Below, one piece after another: positions 13,559 through 21,575 of a DNA stretch of 24,722 nt. The first letter of the stretch is position 1; each line of letters begins with the position of its first letter. Source of the stretch: Stigonema sp964246695 (GTDB lineage: Bacteria > Cyanobacteriota > Cyanobacteriia > Cyanobacteriales > Nostocaceae); NCBI GenBank assembly GCA_964246695.1, contig CAXTSI010000068.1, forward strand, positions 1-24,722, written 5' to 3'. The notes beneath the pieces are model-generated. The model was not told where the DNA came from. It saw nothing but the letters and a program-made list of their open reading frames with translations, and did no database searches. The position numbers and the translations under genes are program-made.

Positions 13559-15270
13559 TTAAAAGTTTAAAATGTCTAAAGATTGTTCTATTTGTAAATC
13601 TAAAATTCTTGACCGTGCATTTTTGTGTTCTGCTAGCTTACCTTCTTTTTGATAGAGGTGTGTTGCTTTCTGAAAATCCTCAATTGCTAAAAGCTTATCT
13701 CCTTGACTATAACGAGCATTACCACGGTTATAATAAGCATCGGCATCATGGGGATTAATATTTATTGCTTGATTGTAATCCTCAATTGCTTTTTCGTAAT
13801 CTCCTAGGTCCGAACGAGTGTTACCACGGTTTTTGTAAGCAACGGCATCATGGGGACTAATTTCGATTCCCTGAGTGAAAACCTCAATTGAGCGCTGATA
13901 ATCTCCAATTTCAGAAACATTACCTCTTTTGTCATCTACATAGTTATCATTGGGATAAATCTTTATTGCCTGAATGAATTCCTGTTGCTCTTTTAAAAGA
14001 TAGGGATTAATTTTTATTGCCTGAGTGTAATCCTCAATTGCTCCCTGGTTATCGCCTATGCGATCGCGAGTATCAGCACGGTTTCTGTAAGCTACAGCAT
14101 CATAGGGATTAATTTTTATTGCCTGAGTGTAATCCTCAATTGCTCCCTCATAATCTNNNNNNNNNNNNNNNNNNNNNNNNNNNNNNNNNNNNNNNNNNNN
14201 NNNNNNNNNNNNNNNNNNNNNNNNNNNNNNNNNNNNNNNNNNNNNNNNNNNNNNNNATAGGGATTAATTTTTATTGCCTGAGTGTAATCCTCAATTGCTC
14301 CCTCATAATCTCCTAGGTGATAACGAACATTACCACTTTTGTGATAAGCTTTAGCATAATTAGGATTAATCGTTATTGCTTGAGTGTAATCCTTAATTGC
14401 TCCCTCGTAGTCTCCCAAATAATGACGAGCATTACCACGTTTATAATGAGTATTGGCATCTTTAGGATTCAGCCGCAATGCTTCGTTATAACTAGTAATT
14501 GCAGCGTCATAGTGTCCTTTCTGTTCGCATTCATCACCTCGCTTCACATAAAGCAGATGCAAATCAGCATGACTGTGAAACTGATTCTTTGGTTGCTTAT
14601 GGGTTTGTGACTGCCTAGGGTTGTGTTGGTAAGTTTGAGATTTTTGTCTGTAAGAATTGTCATTGACAGAAGATTGTAACTGTTCTAGATAGCACGGTAA
14701 GCCACCGCCATACAGCAATTGATTGATCCCGAATGAGATTTTACCAGTTTTCAGCTTAATCATCTGGGTTGGCAGAAAGCCAGCCAAGAAGAGGTGATAC
14801 TCAGATTGTGCCTCATTCACGTCCTCTTGAATTAGAATGCAAACTACAACTGCATTTTTTTCAACTTCTTCTGCACTAATTGACCATCTGACTTTATCAA
14901 TACTGCCGTAACGGGACTTAACCGCGATGCCAACCGATGGATCTGAAGTTAGTGTAAAATCAACCTTGCCATCGCCGCCGAATCGTCTTTCATAATCGAT
15001 TTCAGTCACAAAATCAGCTAAACGTTCTTTGACAACTTCCTCACCGAGTTTTCCTTTCAAGTTGTAGATAAAAACGTCACGAACTGGCGAAGTGCGCTTA
15101 TACTTTTCAGCCATCTGCCAGCAAAATTCCCTTAGTGCTTTTAACCTCTCTCCGCAGATGACCGTTAATTCACTATATTGACCTTCTGTTTTACAATGAA
15201 GCAGACAGCCAGATGTTAACCTTTTGATAAAGTCGGATTGTAGCGATCGCAGTAGGGTAATCCAGTCCAT
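13559..15270 (-). CDS. Nuclease-like domain fused to TPR repeats (interrupted by assembly gap)
   Basis: I read one gene here, broken by 100 Ns (14157-14256). The part before the gap (14257-15270, 338 aa) has an N-terminal domain of about 200 residues, then a Q/H/N-rich linker, then TPRs from about residue 234. The N-terminal domain resembles a PD-(D/E)XK core: KLGEEVVKERL (E77, E78), GGDGKVDFTL (D104) and SVGIAVKSR (K118), with Ala where ExK has Glu. The part after the gap (13559-14155, 198 aa) continues TPR units (DYEGAIEDYTQAIKINPY, DAVAYKNRGNTRSDLG and others) to a TAA stop. The frames of the two parts do not agree across exactly 100 N, as expected for a gap of unknown length. TPRs mediate protein contacts; the combination suggests a scaffolded nuclease or a degenerate nuclease-fold sensor, but the function is unproven. 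Confidence 0.75.
14157..14256. other. Assembly gap (100 N) inside TPR repeats
   Basis: Exactly 100 undetermined bases, the conventional size for unknown length. The flanks 14102-14156 and 14257-14311 are identical over 55 nt, both encoding the TPR segment around DYEGAIEDYTQAIKINPY. The gap therefore most likely hides one or more near-identical TPR units that short reads could not resolve. Confidence 0.95.
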
Positions 15271-15541
15271 TGATAGTTCTGCGAATCTTTTTATTAAGTT
15301 ATTCTATCAAATATCAAGTCAGCTTAATTTTCTCCAACGGATTAAAATACTGTAATAACTTTTAATTATACTTAACTATCGCCAACTCCTTGCTGACTCT
15401 GTAGGCAACAGGATATCGTCTGTTTGGTAATATCGCCTGAAATCACCAAAATTTTGTTTCCCATGATTTAGTCGAGTTGCTCTAAATTGAGTATTATTGG
15501 TAGATCCTAGTAGTTAGGACAGTAGTTAGGATGCCAGCACC

Positions 15542-16201
15542 ATGCAAACCAACGAATCTTTGGAAACCACCAGCGATCTAGCTGTTGCAGAGTCATCATC
15601 CCTAACTGATGAGCAGTATCGCAGAAAGATGGAGCGACGCAAAGAAGTACAGGACCGACGAGTCGCTCAAGCAGTGCCAGAAAAAGGGTTAATAATTGTT
15701 AACACAGGCAATGGCAAGGGGAAGACGACTGCGGCGTTAGGGATAGTCTTGCGATCGCTTGGTCATGGGTATAAGGTAGCGATCATCCAATTTATCAAAG
15801 GAGCTTGGGAACCTGCTGAAAAGCTGGTTTTCAGTCTTTGGTCAGACCAGTTAGAATTTCATGCTATGGGCGAAGGCTTCACTTGGGACACTCAAGACCG
15901 CGATCGCGATATTGAAAAAGCAATCGCCGCTTGGCAAAAAGGATTAGAATATATCCGCAATCCAGACTTTAAGCTGGTGCTGTTGGATGAAATCAATATT
16001 GCTATTAAACTTGGCTACTTACGAGTTGAGGAAGTTTTGGCTGGATTGGAGCAAAAGCCCGTTGACAATCATGTGATTCTTACAGGTAGAGGCGCGCCCA
16101 CGGAATTAATTGACCGAGCTGACTTAGTGACGGAAATGACTCTAATTAAGCATCCCTTCCGTGACCAAGGCGTTAAAGCGCAACCAGGAATTGAATATTA
16201 A
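15542..16201 (+). CDS. cobO: Cob(I)yrinic acid a,c-diamide adenosyltransferase
   Basis: A 219-residue CobO/BtuR-type ATP:corrinoid adenosyltransferase. It transfers the 5'-deoxyadenosyl group of ATP to the cobalt of reduced corrinoids in the aerobic route to coenzyme B12. The P-loop is NTGNGKGKTTAALG (G56-T63), followed by the family blocks IIQFIKGAWEPAEK, FHAMGEGFTW and LVLLDEINIAIKLGYL, and the C-terminal HVILTGRGAPTELIDRADLVTEM. Residues 1-45 form a charged extension common in this family. The 270-nt upstream region shows no cobalamin-riboswitch B12 box that I can see. No other cob genes lie in the window, and the gene converges on the exported protein downstream. Confidence 0.97.
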   Translation: MQTNESLETTSDLAVAESSSLTDEQYRRKMERRKEVQDRRVAQAVPEKGLIIVNTGNGKGKTTAALGIVLRSLGHGYKVAIIQFIKGAWEPAEKLVFSLWSDQLEFHAMGEGFTWDTQDRDRDIEKAIAAWQKGLEYIRNPDFKLVLLDEINIAIKLGYLRVEEVLAGLEQKPVDNHVILTGRGAPTELIDRADLVTEMTLIKHPFRDQGVKAQPGIEY

Positions 16202-16215
16202 ATAATTAAAAATGC

Positions 16216-16264
16216 AAAATTAAAAATTAAAAATGATTACCTCACATTTTTAATTTTTAATTTT
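16216..16264. terminator. Long AT-rich hairpin between convergent genes
   Basis: Perfectly complementary 20-nt arms (16216-16235 and 16245-16264) with a 9-nt loop lie between the convergent cobO and exported-protein genes. The arms are made of the short repeat TTTTTAA, so T-runs follow the stem on both strands. The position and symmetry fit a bidirectional terminator, although the stem is nearly all A-T and it is also a short tandem repeat array. Confidence 0.6.
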
Positions 16265-16270
16265 TAATTT

Positions 16271-17128
16271 TTAATTCCCTTGCAGGTTGGCTTTACACGA
16301 GAGCAAAATTTGGCGGTCTTGAGCACTAACGGAATTTAGCCGATAATATTCTTGTAGTGTTATTGAGTGAGCGTAAGTGGTTGGCTCATCGTCATTGAGG
16401 CGAGGTAGTGTATGCTTTGTAGCCACTTGAGTCAGGCTTGCTTCACCAGCATAACCTCTCACCGTCATAGCTAACTCTCCTGACGGGTGGAGTGTGCCGT
16501 TAAAACAACTATATTCCGAACCGGGTATGTACAGCGCACCGACTACCTTATCTTGTTGCTTCTCAAACACGATATATCCTTGCCCTAGCTGACCTGGCTT
16601 TGGCGACTGACCATATAGGTAAACACGATTTTGTTGTGGAAAATTCACCCTTGGCGCTATTTTTGCCTCTGTTGTATACGGTTGAGCATTGGCAACAAGT
16701 GGCGCTGGGGCCGATCGCTGCAACCAAGTGTATGTTTGTTGTTGATTATCGCGACTCAAGGAGGACTTGGGTACGGAAATCGACTTCGCAAGTGCTTTGT
16801 GGAGATGGGCTTGCTTCTGATCGGACCGCTTAAGTGCCTTGTGGAGGTGAGCGACCTTCTGACTGGATTGTAAACTAAATGCCTTGCGTTGGTGAGCTTC
16901 CTGATAGATAGATCCTGAGTCAAAGGCAGGATTTCTCTGTATCCAAGTGTAAGTTTGACTGTCCGGAACTGGTTTCGAGAGTGTACGTAAGTATTCCATC
17001 TGGGTACTTAGTACTGGTTGAGCGCGATCGGCAAAAACGCCGCCACTGATAAGAAGTAAACCAAGTAGCGGAATTCTCAACTGACGAGGGGGAAGTAACT
17101 TATTAATATAGTTCACCCGATTTCTCAT
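16271..17128 (-). CDS. Cyanobacterial exported protein of unknown function
   Basis: A 285-residue protein with an N-terminal hydrophobic segment (IPLLGLLLISGGVFA, residues 19-33) after a basic start, read as a signal peptide or anchor. The N-terminal half is low-complexity and internally repeated: QTYTWIQRNPA and QTYTWLQRSAP, and HLHKALKRS with HLHKALAKS. The C-terminal half (about 160-285) is a compact domain, RVYLYGQSPKPGQLGQGYIVFEKQQDKVVGALYIPGSEYSCFNGTLHPSGELAMTV, of a type I recall as conserved but uncharacterised in cyanobacteria. No enzymatic motif is visible. It probably acts in the periplasm or at the cell surface. Confidence 0.8.
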   Translation of the reverse strand: MRNRVNYINKLLPPRQLRIPLLGLLLISGGVFADRAQPVLSTQMEYLRTLSKPVPDSQTYTWIQRNPAFDSGSIYQEAHQRKAFSLQSSQKVAHLHKALKRSDQKQAHLHKALAKSISVPKSSLSRDNQQQTYTWLQRSAPAPLVANAQPYTTEAKIAPRVNFPQQNRVYLYGQSPKPGQLGQGYIVFEKQQDKVVGALYIPGSEYSCFNGTLHPSGELAMTVRGYAGEASLTQVATKHTLPRLNDDEPTTYAHSITLQEYYRLNSVSAQDRQILLSCKANLQGN

Positions 17129-17411
17129 GTTAAAAAACCCTCTATGTTTTCCACTACTTACTTAAACTCTAGCTAGATATTGATAATCAAAGGATCGGTC
17201 GAAGGTTTGATTTATATTGTCTAGAAATCAACTCTCAAAACAAATAAAATCTTTTGTTACCTTAGAAGATGATCTGAGATTACCATTACTTATACTGTTT
17301 TTCTATGAAGATCTTCTCAGGAGTTTCACCCCTCACCAGGGGCGCCTCCCTCCGCTTGTGTTCTTGACTACAGGGGATCAAATTAAGCGCAATTTCATAG
17401 AGAATTGATAT

Positions 17412-17514
17412 TAAGCTGTTCCACATTTAACTTGCATAATTTGGGCGGGCAAGATGCCCACCCCACAAGACTTTAATGCAATTGAGATATGCTTTCTAGG
17501 TGTGGAACAGCTTA
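17412..17514. mobile_element. MITE with TA target-site duplication
   Basis: The 12-bp terminal inverted repeats AGCTGTTCCACA (17414-17425) and TGTGGAACAGCT (17501-17512) bound a 99-bp non-coding element. TA lies directly outside each end (17412-17413 and 17513-17514), as expected for insertions by IS630/Tc1-mariner-type transposases. The interior carries the GGGCGGGC..GCCCACCC stem (about 17444-17464). No transposase is encoded here. Confidence 0.75.
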
Positions 17515-17640
17515 TTAGATGATTTTGATAAAAAATGAAAAAATTTTCGCTCTTATATCTAATTTTTGGGATTTTCGCCCTCTGAGAACTTGTAAAACTA
17601 ATTGGGGCATGCCCCATGCCCCATGTCCCCCTCAAAGCAT

Positions 17641-17672
17641 AAAAAAATCGCCCCCTGAATTCAGGAGGCGCA
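17641..17672 (-). terminator. Rho-independent terminator of the sigma factor gene
   Basis: Read on the minus strand, a stem CGCCTCCTGA..TCAGGGGGCG (one G-T wobble) is followed by ATTTTTTT. It lies about 20 nt past the sigma factor stop codon. Stem plus T-tract makes this the clearest intrinsic terminator in the window. Confidence 0.85.
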
Positions 17673-17692
17673 TTGCTAAGAGTGATTAGCTA

Positions 17693-18676
17693 TTAGCTAG
17701 CAACGTACTCTTTGACATTGGCGCGACGACGACGCAGGTGAGCAAGGGCTTGATGCTCTAACTGACGGACGCGTTCACGGCTAAGATTGAGCCTTTCACC
17801 AACTTTTGCCAAAGACATTTCGTTACCATCCTCTAACCCAAAGCGTAGGGCTAAAACTTCTCGCTGTTGGGGGGTTAGTTCTGCTAGGAGGGTGTTCAAG
17901 TCTTGGCGCAAGAATTCCTGAGTCATGTAATGCTCTGGGGATGGTCCTTCATCTTCGAGCATTTCTTGCAGCTCGGTATCTTGATTATCGCCTACTCGTA
18001 CATCTAAAGAAACTGGCTGACGAGCCATATTCAGATACTCGCGGATTTGAGCGGGTTCTAGCTCAAGTTCGGTGGCAATTTCCGCAGGAGAGGGCGATCG
18101 CCCTAACTTCTGCGCCAGTTCCCGCTGCACTTTTTTAATTTTGTTCAGCTTCTCGGTAATGTGAATAGGTAAACGGATGGTACGACCTTGTTGAGCGATC
18201 GCACGAGTAATTGCTTGGCGAATCCACCAGTAGGCATAGGTTGAGAACTTATAACCCCGTGTGGGATCAAATTTCTCCACACCGCGCTCTAATCCTAGAG
18301 TTCCTTCTTGGATAAGATCCAGAAACTCCATGTTCCGCTTCTGGTACTTCTTGGCAATAGCTACTACTAAGCGTAGATTCGCCTCAATCATCTTCTGCTT
18401 AGCTCGTTTACCCTGCTGCACTGTCAGTTTTACGTCAGTCTCAGGTTGGCTAACATGAGCCGCCCACTCTTCTAAAGTCGGTTCACGCTGTAGTTTTTTT
18501 GCCAAAGCTTCTTTGGCTTCTACTAGCGTCATCATTTGTTGCACCTGCTTCCCATAGACAATCTCTTGTTCGCGGGTTAGCAGTGGTACACGACCAATCT
18601 CGCGCAGATAGGTTCGCACCATATCAGCCGTGAATTTGGTGTTGGCGGGTTCGGTTTGGGTGTTAACAGTGGCCAT
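17693..18676 (-). CDS. Group 2 RNA polymerase sigma factor (RpoD/SigA family)
   Basis: A 327-residue sigma-70 factor. Region 1.2 is VRTYLREIGRVPLLTREQEI (about 20-39). Region 2 follows with NLRLVVAIAKKYQKRNMEFLDLIQEGTLGLERGVEKFDPTRGYKFSTYAYWWIRQAITRAI (about 100-160). Region 3 is RTIRLPIHITEKLNKIKKVQREL, and region 4 ends with SLAKVGERLNLSRERVRQLEHQALAHLRRRR. It lacks the long N-terminal region 1.1 of the primary factor, so it is a non-essential group 2 factor of the SigB/SigC/SigD type that cyanobacteria use in stress, nitrogen or light responses; I cannot fix which. A GAGG-like Shine-Dalgarno lies about 12 nt before ATG. It is followed by an intrinsic terminator and preceded by a 1 kb gene-free region likely carrying its promoter. 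Confidence 0.95.
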   Translation of the reverse strand: MATVNTQTEPANTKFTADMVRTYLREIGRVPLLTREQEIVYGKQVQQMMTLVEAKEALAKKLQREPTLEEWAAHVSQPETDVKLTVQQGKRAKQKMIEANLRLVVAIAKKYQKRNMEFLDLIQEGTLGLERGVEKFDPTRGYKFSTYAYWWIRQAITRAIAQQGRTIRLPIHITEKLNKIKKVQRELAQKLGRSPSPAEIATELELEPAQIREYLNMARQPVSLDVRVGDNQDTELQEMLEDEGPSPEHYMTQEFLRQDLNTLLAELTPQQREVLALRFGLEDGNEMSLAKVGERLNLSRERVRQLEHQALAHLRRRRANVKEYVAS

Positions 18677-19615
18677 GGGTGCGTTGTCCTCTACTCCGGA
18701 AACACAATAAAAATTTAATAACTAGCACGGGTTGGGAAAGGTAGCAGATACATTACGGAATACAGGAACTACCAAAGACAATGGATATTCTACAGAATTT
18801 GTCACGACGCTGAGTCTTTTGGATGGGTTCCCTAACTCTTGCCCAACTTTCTGAGATTGCTATAAGTCTCTAGGTTGTTTGCAATTATTCTTCTTTATCC
18901 TCAGTCGCTGGCGGCGAAAGTTACAATACGAAGTCAGTATGAGTTCCACTTATTTAATATTACGACAATTCAGGTAGATAGTAAAGTAGTTAATATAAAT
19001 CTTTCCATTATAGTGCAAGACAATTTATTTGCCAAAGTATGGCGGAAATTATTTTTCCACACTCATATATATATAGTGACTCTAAAAACCCCGAATCAGT
19101 CCTCTGCCAATAGCCAGAAAACCGTACTGATTGAGTTCTCCTTGTGGGGGGATGTCACTAATTTTAGAAATCGGGAATGGGATCTTGGGGATTGGTAGTT
19201 AATATATTTTTTCGATTAACAATATTTGCTTAAGGGATGCCAAAAGTTTTCCTAAAAGAATTGCCGTCGCCACAAAGGTCACTTTGAACCCAGAAGTGGA
19301 TTGCATCAAGGGAGTATCTTCCTTCATTAATTTTCAGCATGTTCCAACTCTCTGGTTGAACCTAGATATCACTTTTGGCTAAATTATTCGCGCCACAACG
19401 TTAACCACCAGAAGCAATGGTAATTAGCCTTAATATCTCGGGCGCGAGATCCACTCTAACATCTTGTACATGCACTTGCTGATTGCAGCCTTTGCCCTAA
19501 ACCTAACTACTGCAGTACAATCCCCTTTAAAATATGAGGAATTACTGCTAAGTTTATTATAGCACTATTTTCCTTTGACAAAGCAGGCGGAACCTGTTGT
19601 GAGGGGAGTCAAATT

Positions 19616-19638
19616 CCCCTCCCCTCATAGGGGAGGGG
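19616..19638. repeat. GC-rich hairpin (CCCCTCCCCT / AGGGGAGGGG)
   Basis: A perfect 10-bp stem with a CAT loop, followed by GTTAGGG. It is a typical cyanobacterial interspersed hairpin, located past the 3' end of the HerA-like gene. No T-tract follows on the minus strand, so a role as terminator is uncertain. Confidence 0.75.
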
Positions 19639-19644
19639 TTAGGG

Positions 19645-19686
19645 AGCCAGCGCTGTAGGAGGGTCTCCCTCCGTAGGCGACTGGCG
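19645..19686 (-). repeat. Nested-hairpin repeat, inverted relative to 22532-22576
   Basis: GCCAG..CTGGC encloses GGAGGG..CCCTCC, giving a nested stem. Read on the minus strand it matches 22532-22576: CAGTCGCC, then ACCCTCCT, then CAGCGCTG in the same order and spacing. It sits about 35 nt beyond the HerA-like stop. Confidence 0.65.
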
Positions 19687-19720
19687 TGGAGAGGTCTTTC
19701 TAGAATTACTGAATCGACGA

Positions 19721-21451
19721 TCAGAAGCCGAGATCTGCTTTGGCTAGTTCAGCAGCGGCGAACACTTCCACATCGGGCTTTTCTTCCCAAGCAGCATCGC
19801 CAATTTCTTCGTAGAAAGCTGTATCGTAAGGACGGGTACGCACCACCACTGGCATAGGAACAGCGTGACCTAATATTAAGGCTTGTTGCTTTGAGTCTAA
19901 CTTTGCCAACACAGATCGCAAAGCGCCTCCACCAGACACCCCGGTGAAAATCGCTTCAATGTCTTTTTCATCGTTCAGCAAAGCGGTGATGCGGGTACCA
20001 ATCTGTGACATAACTTCATTATCTATGCCTGATGGACGTTGATCAACCACTAGGAGGGTGACGAAATATTTCCGCATTTCACGGGCGATTGTACCAAATA
20101 TGGTACTTTGAACTACTGCTGAATCAAGGAAGCGGTGCGCTTCCTCAATGGTAATCATCAGTTGCGTCGGGCGATCGCAGGGATTTTTCGTCTGCAAAAA
20201 CTTTTCAGCCTTGCTGACATAATGTTGGTGAATCCGTCGGGTAATCATATTCGTCACCAACATATAAGACAGCATATTCGACTGGGAGCCAAATTCGACG
20301 ACAATGTTCTTACCAGCTTCCAGGGAACGCAACATTTGATTGACGTAGTTTTGCGGGCAAGCTGCTCGCATATACTTTAAACTATCCAACCGTAGCAGTT
20401 TGCGCTGCAATGACATAATCGAACCTTGGTGTCCCCGCTTCTCCTCGCAGAACATCTTGATTTCCTCGTTGGTCATATTCAACAACTGGAGAATCCAAGA
20501 TTTACCAAATTCAGCGTACAGGATATTGGCGTTATCCAGACTAGCTTCCGAGAGTCCTAAATCTCGACTGCATAACTTAATATCTTCAACTTCAACTTGG
20601 TCGTAACTGAGGTAAAGTTCTTGTGCATTACGCACACCCCGACGCTTTGTGGATTCCGGGTCGAGAGTGTATACTTCAACTTGACTGGGAAATAGCTGCT
20701 TTAAGCCTTTGACAGTGCTAAATTGTTTACCTTCAGAGACAGCTTCCCAACCGTACTCTGAGTGCATATCAAAAATCAAATTTACCGCTGCGTTTTTGCG
20801 GATTGTCCCAGCTAAAAGTAACCGTGTCAAAAAGGATTTACCAGTCCCAGATTTACCAAAAACACCGTTGCTTCGTTCGACAAAACGATTTAAATCGATA
20901 CAGACTGGTACATCCATATCTAGTGGTTGACCGATGGAGAAATTTTTTCTTTGGGGATCGTCTTCCCAACCAAATACTCGGCGAAAGTCTTCAACATTTG
21001 CGTCGTAAACTTGGCTAAAGTGGCTAGGAATAGTTTTAACTGGTAGCAGTTCTAACGTCGTGCTAGTTTGTGGCTGAAATGATGCCAAACCTGTCAATGA
21101 TGGTTTTTCATAATTTGCACCATTACCGTTTTTAGGCGAAAAAGATTCATCATCTTCAGGGGTAAACATTAACATTGGCGCGAGGTTGATGATCCCGTAT
21201 GTACCACTTCCGCCTAAAACTTCTCGCAAAAAAGTGTCTGACCAACTGGGGGGATTAGCCATAATTCGTTGGTTAGCAGTTCCTAGGGTCACGTCTGTCA
21301 GCATGCAGAAAAAACGTGAACGTACCCCTTGCACAACTAGAAACTTACCCACCCTCATATCTTCAACAGAGACATCAGGGTGCAATCTTACTTCTAATCC
21401 CCCTGTGAGAGAGCCTTGTATTACTGAACCTAATGGCTGTCCCAAATTCAT
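19721..21451 (-). CDS. HerA-like (DUF87) ATPase
   Basis: A 576-residue P-loop ATPase of the HerA/FtsK-VirB4 group. The N-terminal part (about 1-190) holds the beta-rich HAS-barrel-like region with GQPLGSVIQGSLTGGLEVRL and VRVGKFLVVQG features. Walker A is GKSGTGKS (199-206), NLIFDMHSEYGW follows, and Walker B is LMITIEEAHRF (431-441), with the acidic pair E436/E437. A late DEKDIEAIFTGVSGG segment and LDSKQQALILGH are typical of DUF87 members. HerA hexamers translocate DNA and usually pair with the nuclease NurA in archaeal end resection; bacterial relatives also pair with nucleases or SIR2 proteins in defence. No NurA or SIR2 gene adjoins this one, and cyanobacteria carry housekeeping-type DUF87 proteins, so its role is open. 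Confidence 0.9.
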   Translation of the reverse strand: MNLGQPLGSVIQGSLTGGLEVRLHPDVSVEDMRVGKFLVVQGVRSRFFCMLTDVTLGTANQRIMANPPSWSDTFLREVLGGSGTYGIINLAPMLMFTPEDDESFSPKNGNGANYEKPSLTGLASFQPQTSTTLELLPVKTIPSHFSQVYDANVEDFRRVFGWEDDPQRKNFSIGQPLDMDVPVCIDLNRFVERSNGVFGKSGTGKSFLTRLLLAGTIRKNAAVNLIFDMHSEYGWEAVSEGKQFSTVKGLKQLFPSQVEVYTLDPESTKRRGVRNAQELYLSYDQVEVEDIKLCSRDLGLSEASLDNANILYAEFGKSWILQLLNMTNEEIKMFCEEKRGHQGSIMSLQRKLLRLDSLKYMRAACPQNYVNQMLRSLEAGKNIVVEFGSQSNMLSYMLVTNMITRRIHQHYVSKAEKFLQTKNPCDRPTQLMITIEEAHRFLDSAVVQSTIFGTIAREMRKYFVTLLVVDQRPSGIDNEVMSQIGTRITALLNDEKDIEAIFTGVSGGGALRSVLAKLDSKQQALILGHAVPMPVVVRTRPYDTAFYEEIGDAAWEEKPDVEVFAAAELAKADLGF

Positions 21452-21517
21452 TTCATTAAATCATCTCACGAGCATTTCCCTTATCTTATGTTGCATTGTA
21501 GTTGCAGAACACAAATT

Positions 21518-21575
21518 GCTAATTGCTAATGGCTAATGGCTAATTGCAATTAGCCATTAGCCATTAGCCATTAGC
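21518..21575. repeat. Long palindrome made of TAATGGC units
   Basis: A perfect 44-bp palindrome (21525-21568), extending to 58 bp with one mismatched pair, is built from tandem copies of the heptamer GGCTAAT and its complement. It is located between the HerA-like start and the GST gene, and its right end touches the GST stop codon. It could form a cruciform or a transcript-end hairpin, but no T-run follows. Confidence 0.85.

Larger units (their letters stand above)
17129..17692. other. Gene-free repeat-rich region
   Basis: No gene is supported in these 564 nt between the exported protein and the sigma factor. It contains a CCCCT/AGGGG hairpin (17329-17342), a TA-flanked MITE (17412-17514), the palindrome GGGGCATGCCCC within a run of GCCCCAT units (17604-17630), and the sigma gene's terminator. 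Confidence 0.6.
18677..19720. other. 1 kb gene-free region upstream of sigma factor
   Basis: No convincing gene occupies this space between herA-like and sigma genes, both on minus. Candidate contents are the sigma factor promoter and leader, a short stem ATCTCG/CGAGAT (19435-19450), and a 36-codon minus-strand frame (19230-19340, MLKINEGRYSL start) preceded by only a weak AGAGAG. At the far end are two GC-rich hairpin repeats (19616-19638, 19645-19686). A 107-codon plus-strand frame at 18875-19198 lacks any recognisable feature and starts at TTG, so I leave it out. Confidence 0.45.

Noticed and set aside
13426..13758. Open frame of 110 codons on the plus strand after the AT-rich methyltransferase
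   Set aside because: Its second half is the antisense of the TPR gene's C-terminus, which continues to a stop at 13559 on the minus strand.
15271..15541. Possible cobalamin riboswitch before cobO
   Set aside because: I looked for a B12 box and associated stems and saw none; only a short AGTAGTTAGGA direct repeat is present near 15509-15532.
18875..19198. 107-codon plus-strand frame in the 1 kb gap
   Set aside because: TTG start, no Shine-Dalgarno, no recognisable motif, in AT-rich DNA where such frames arise by chance.
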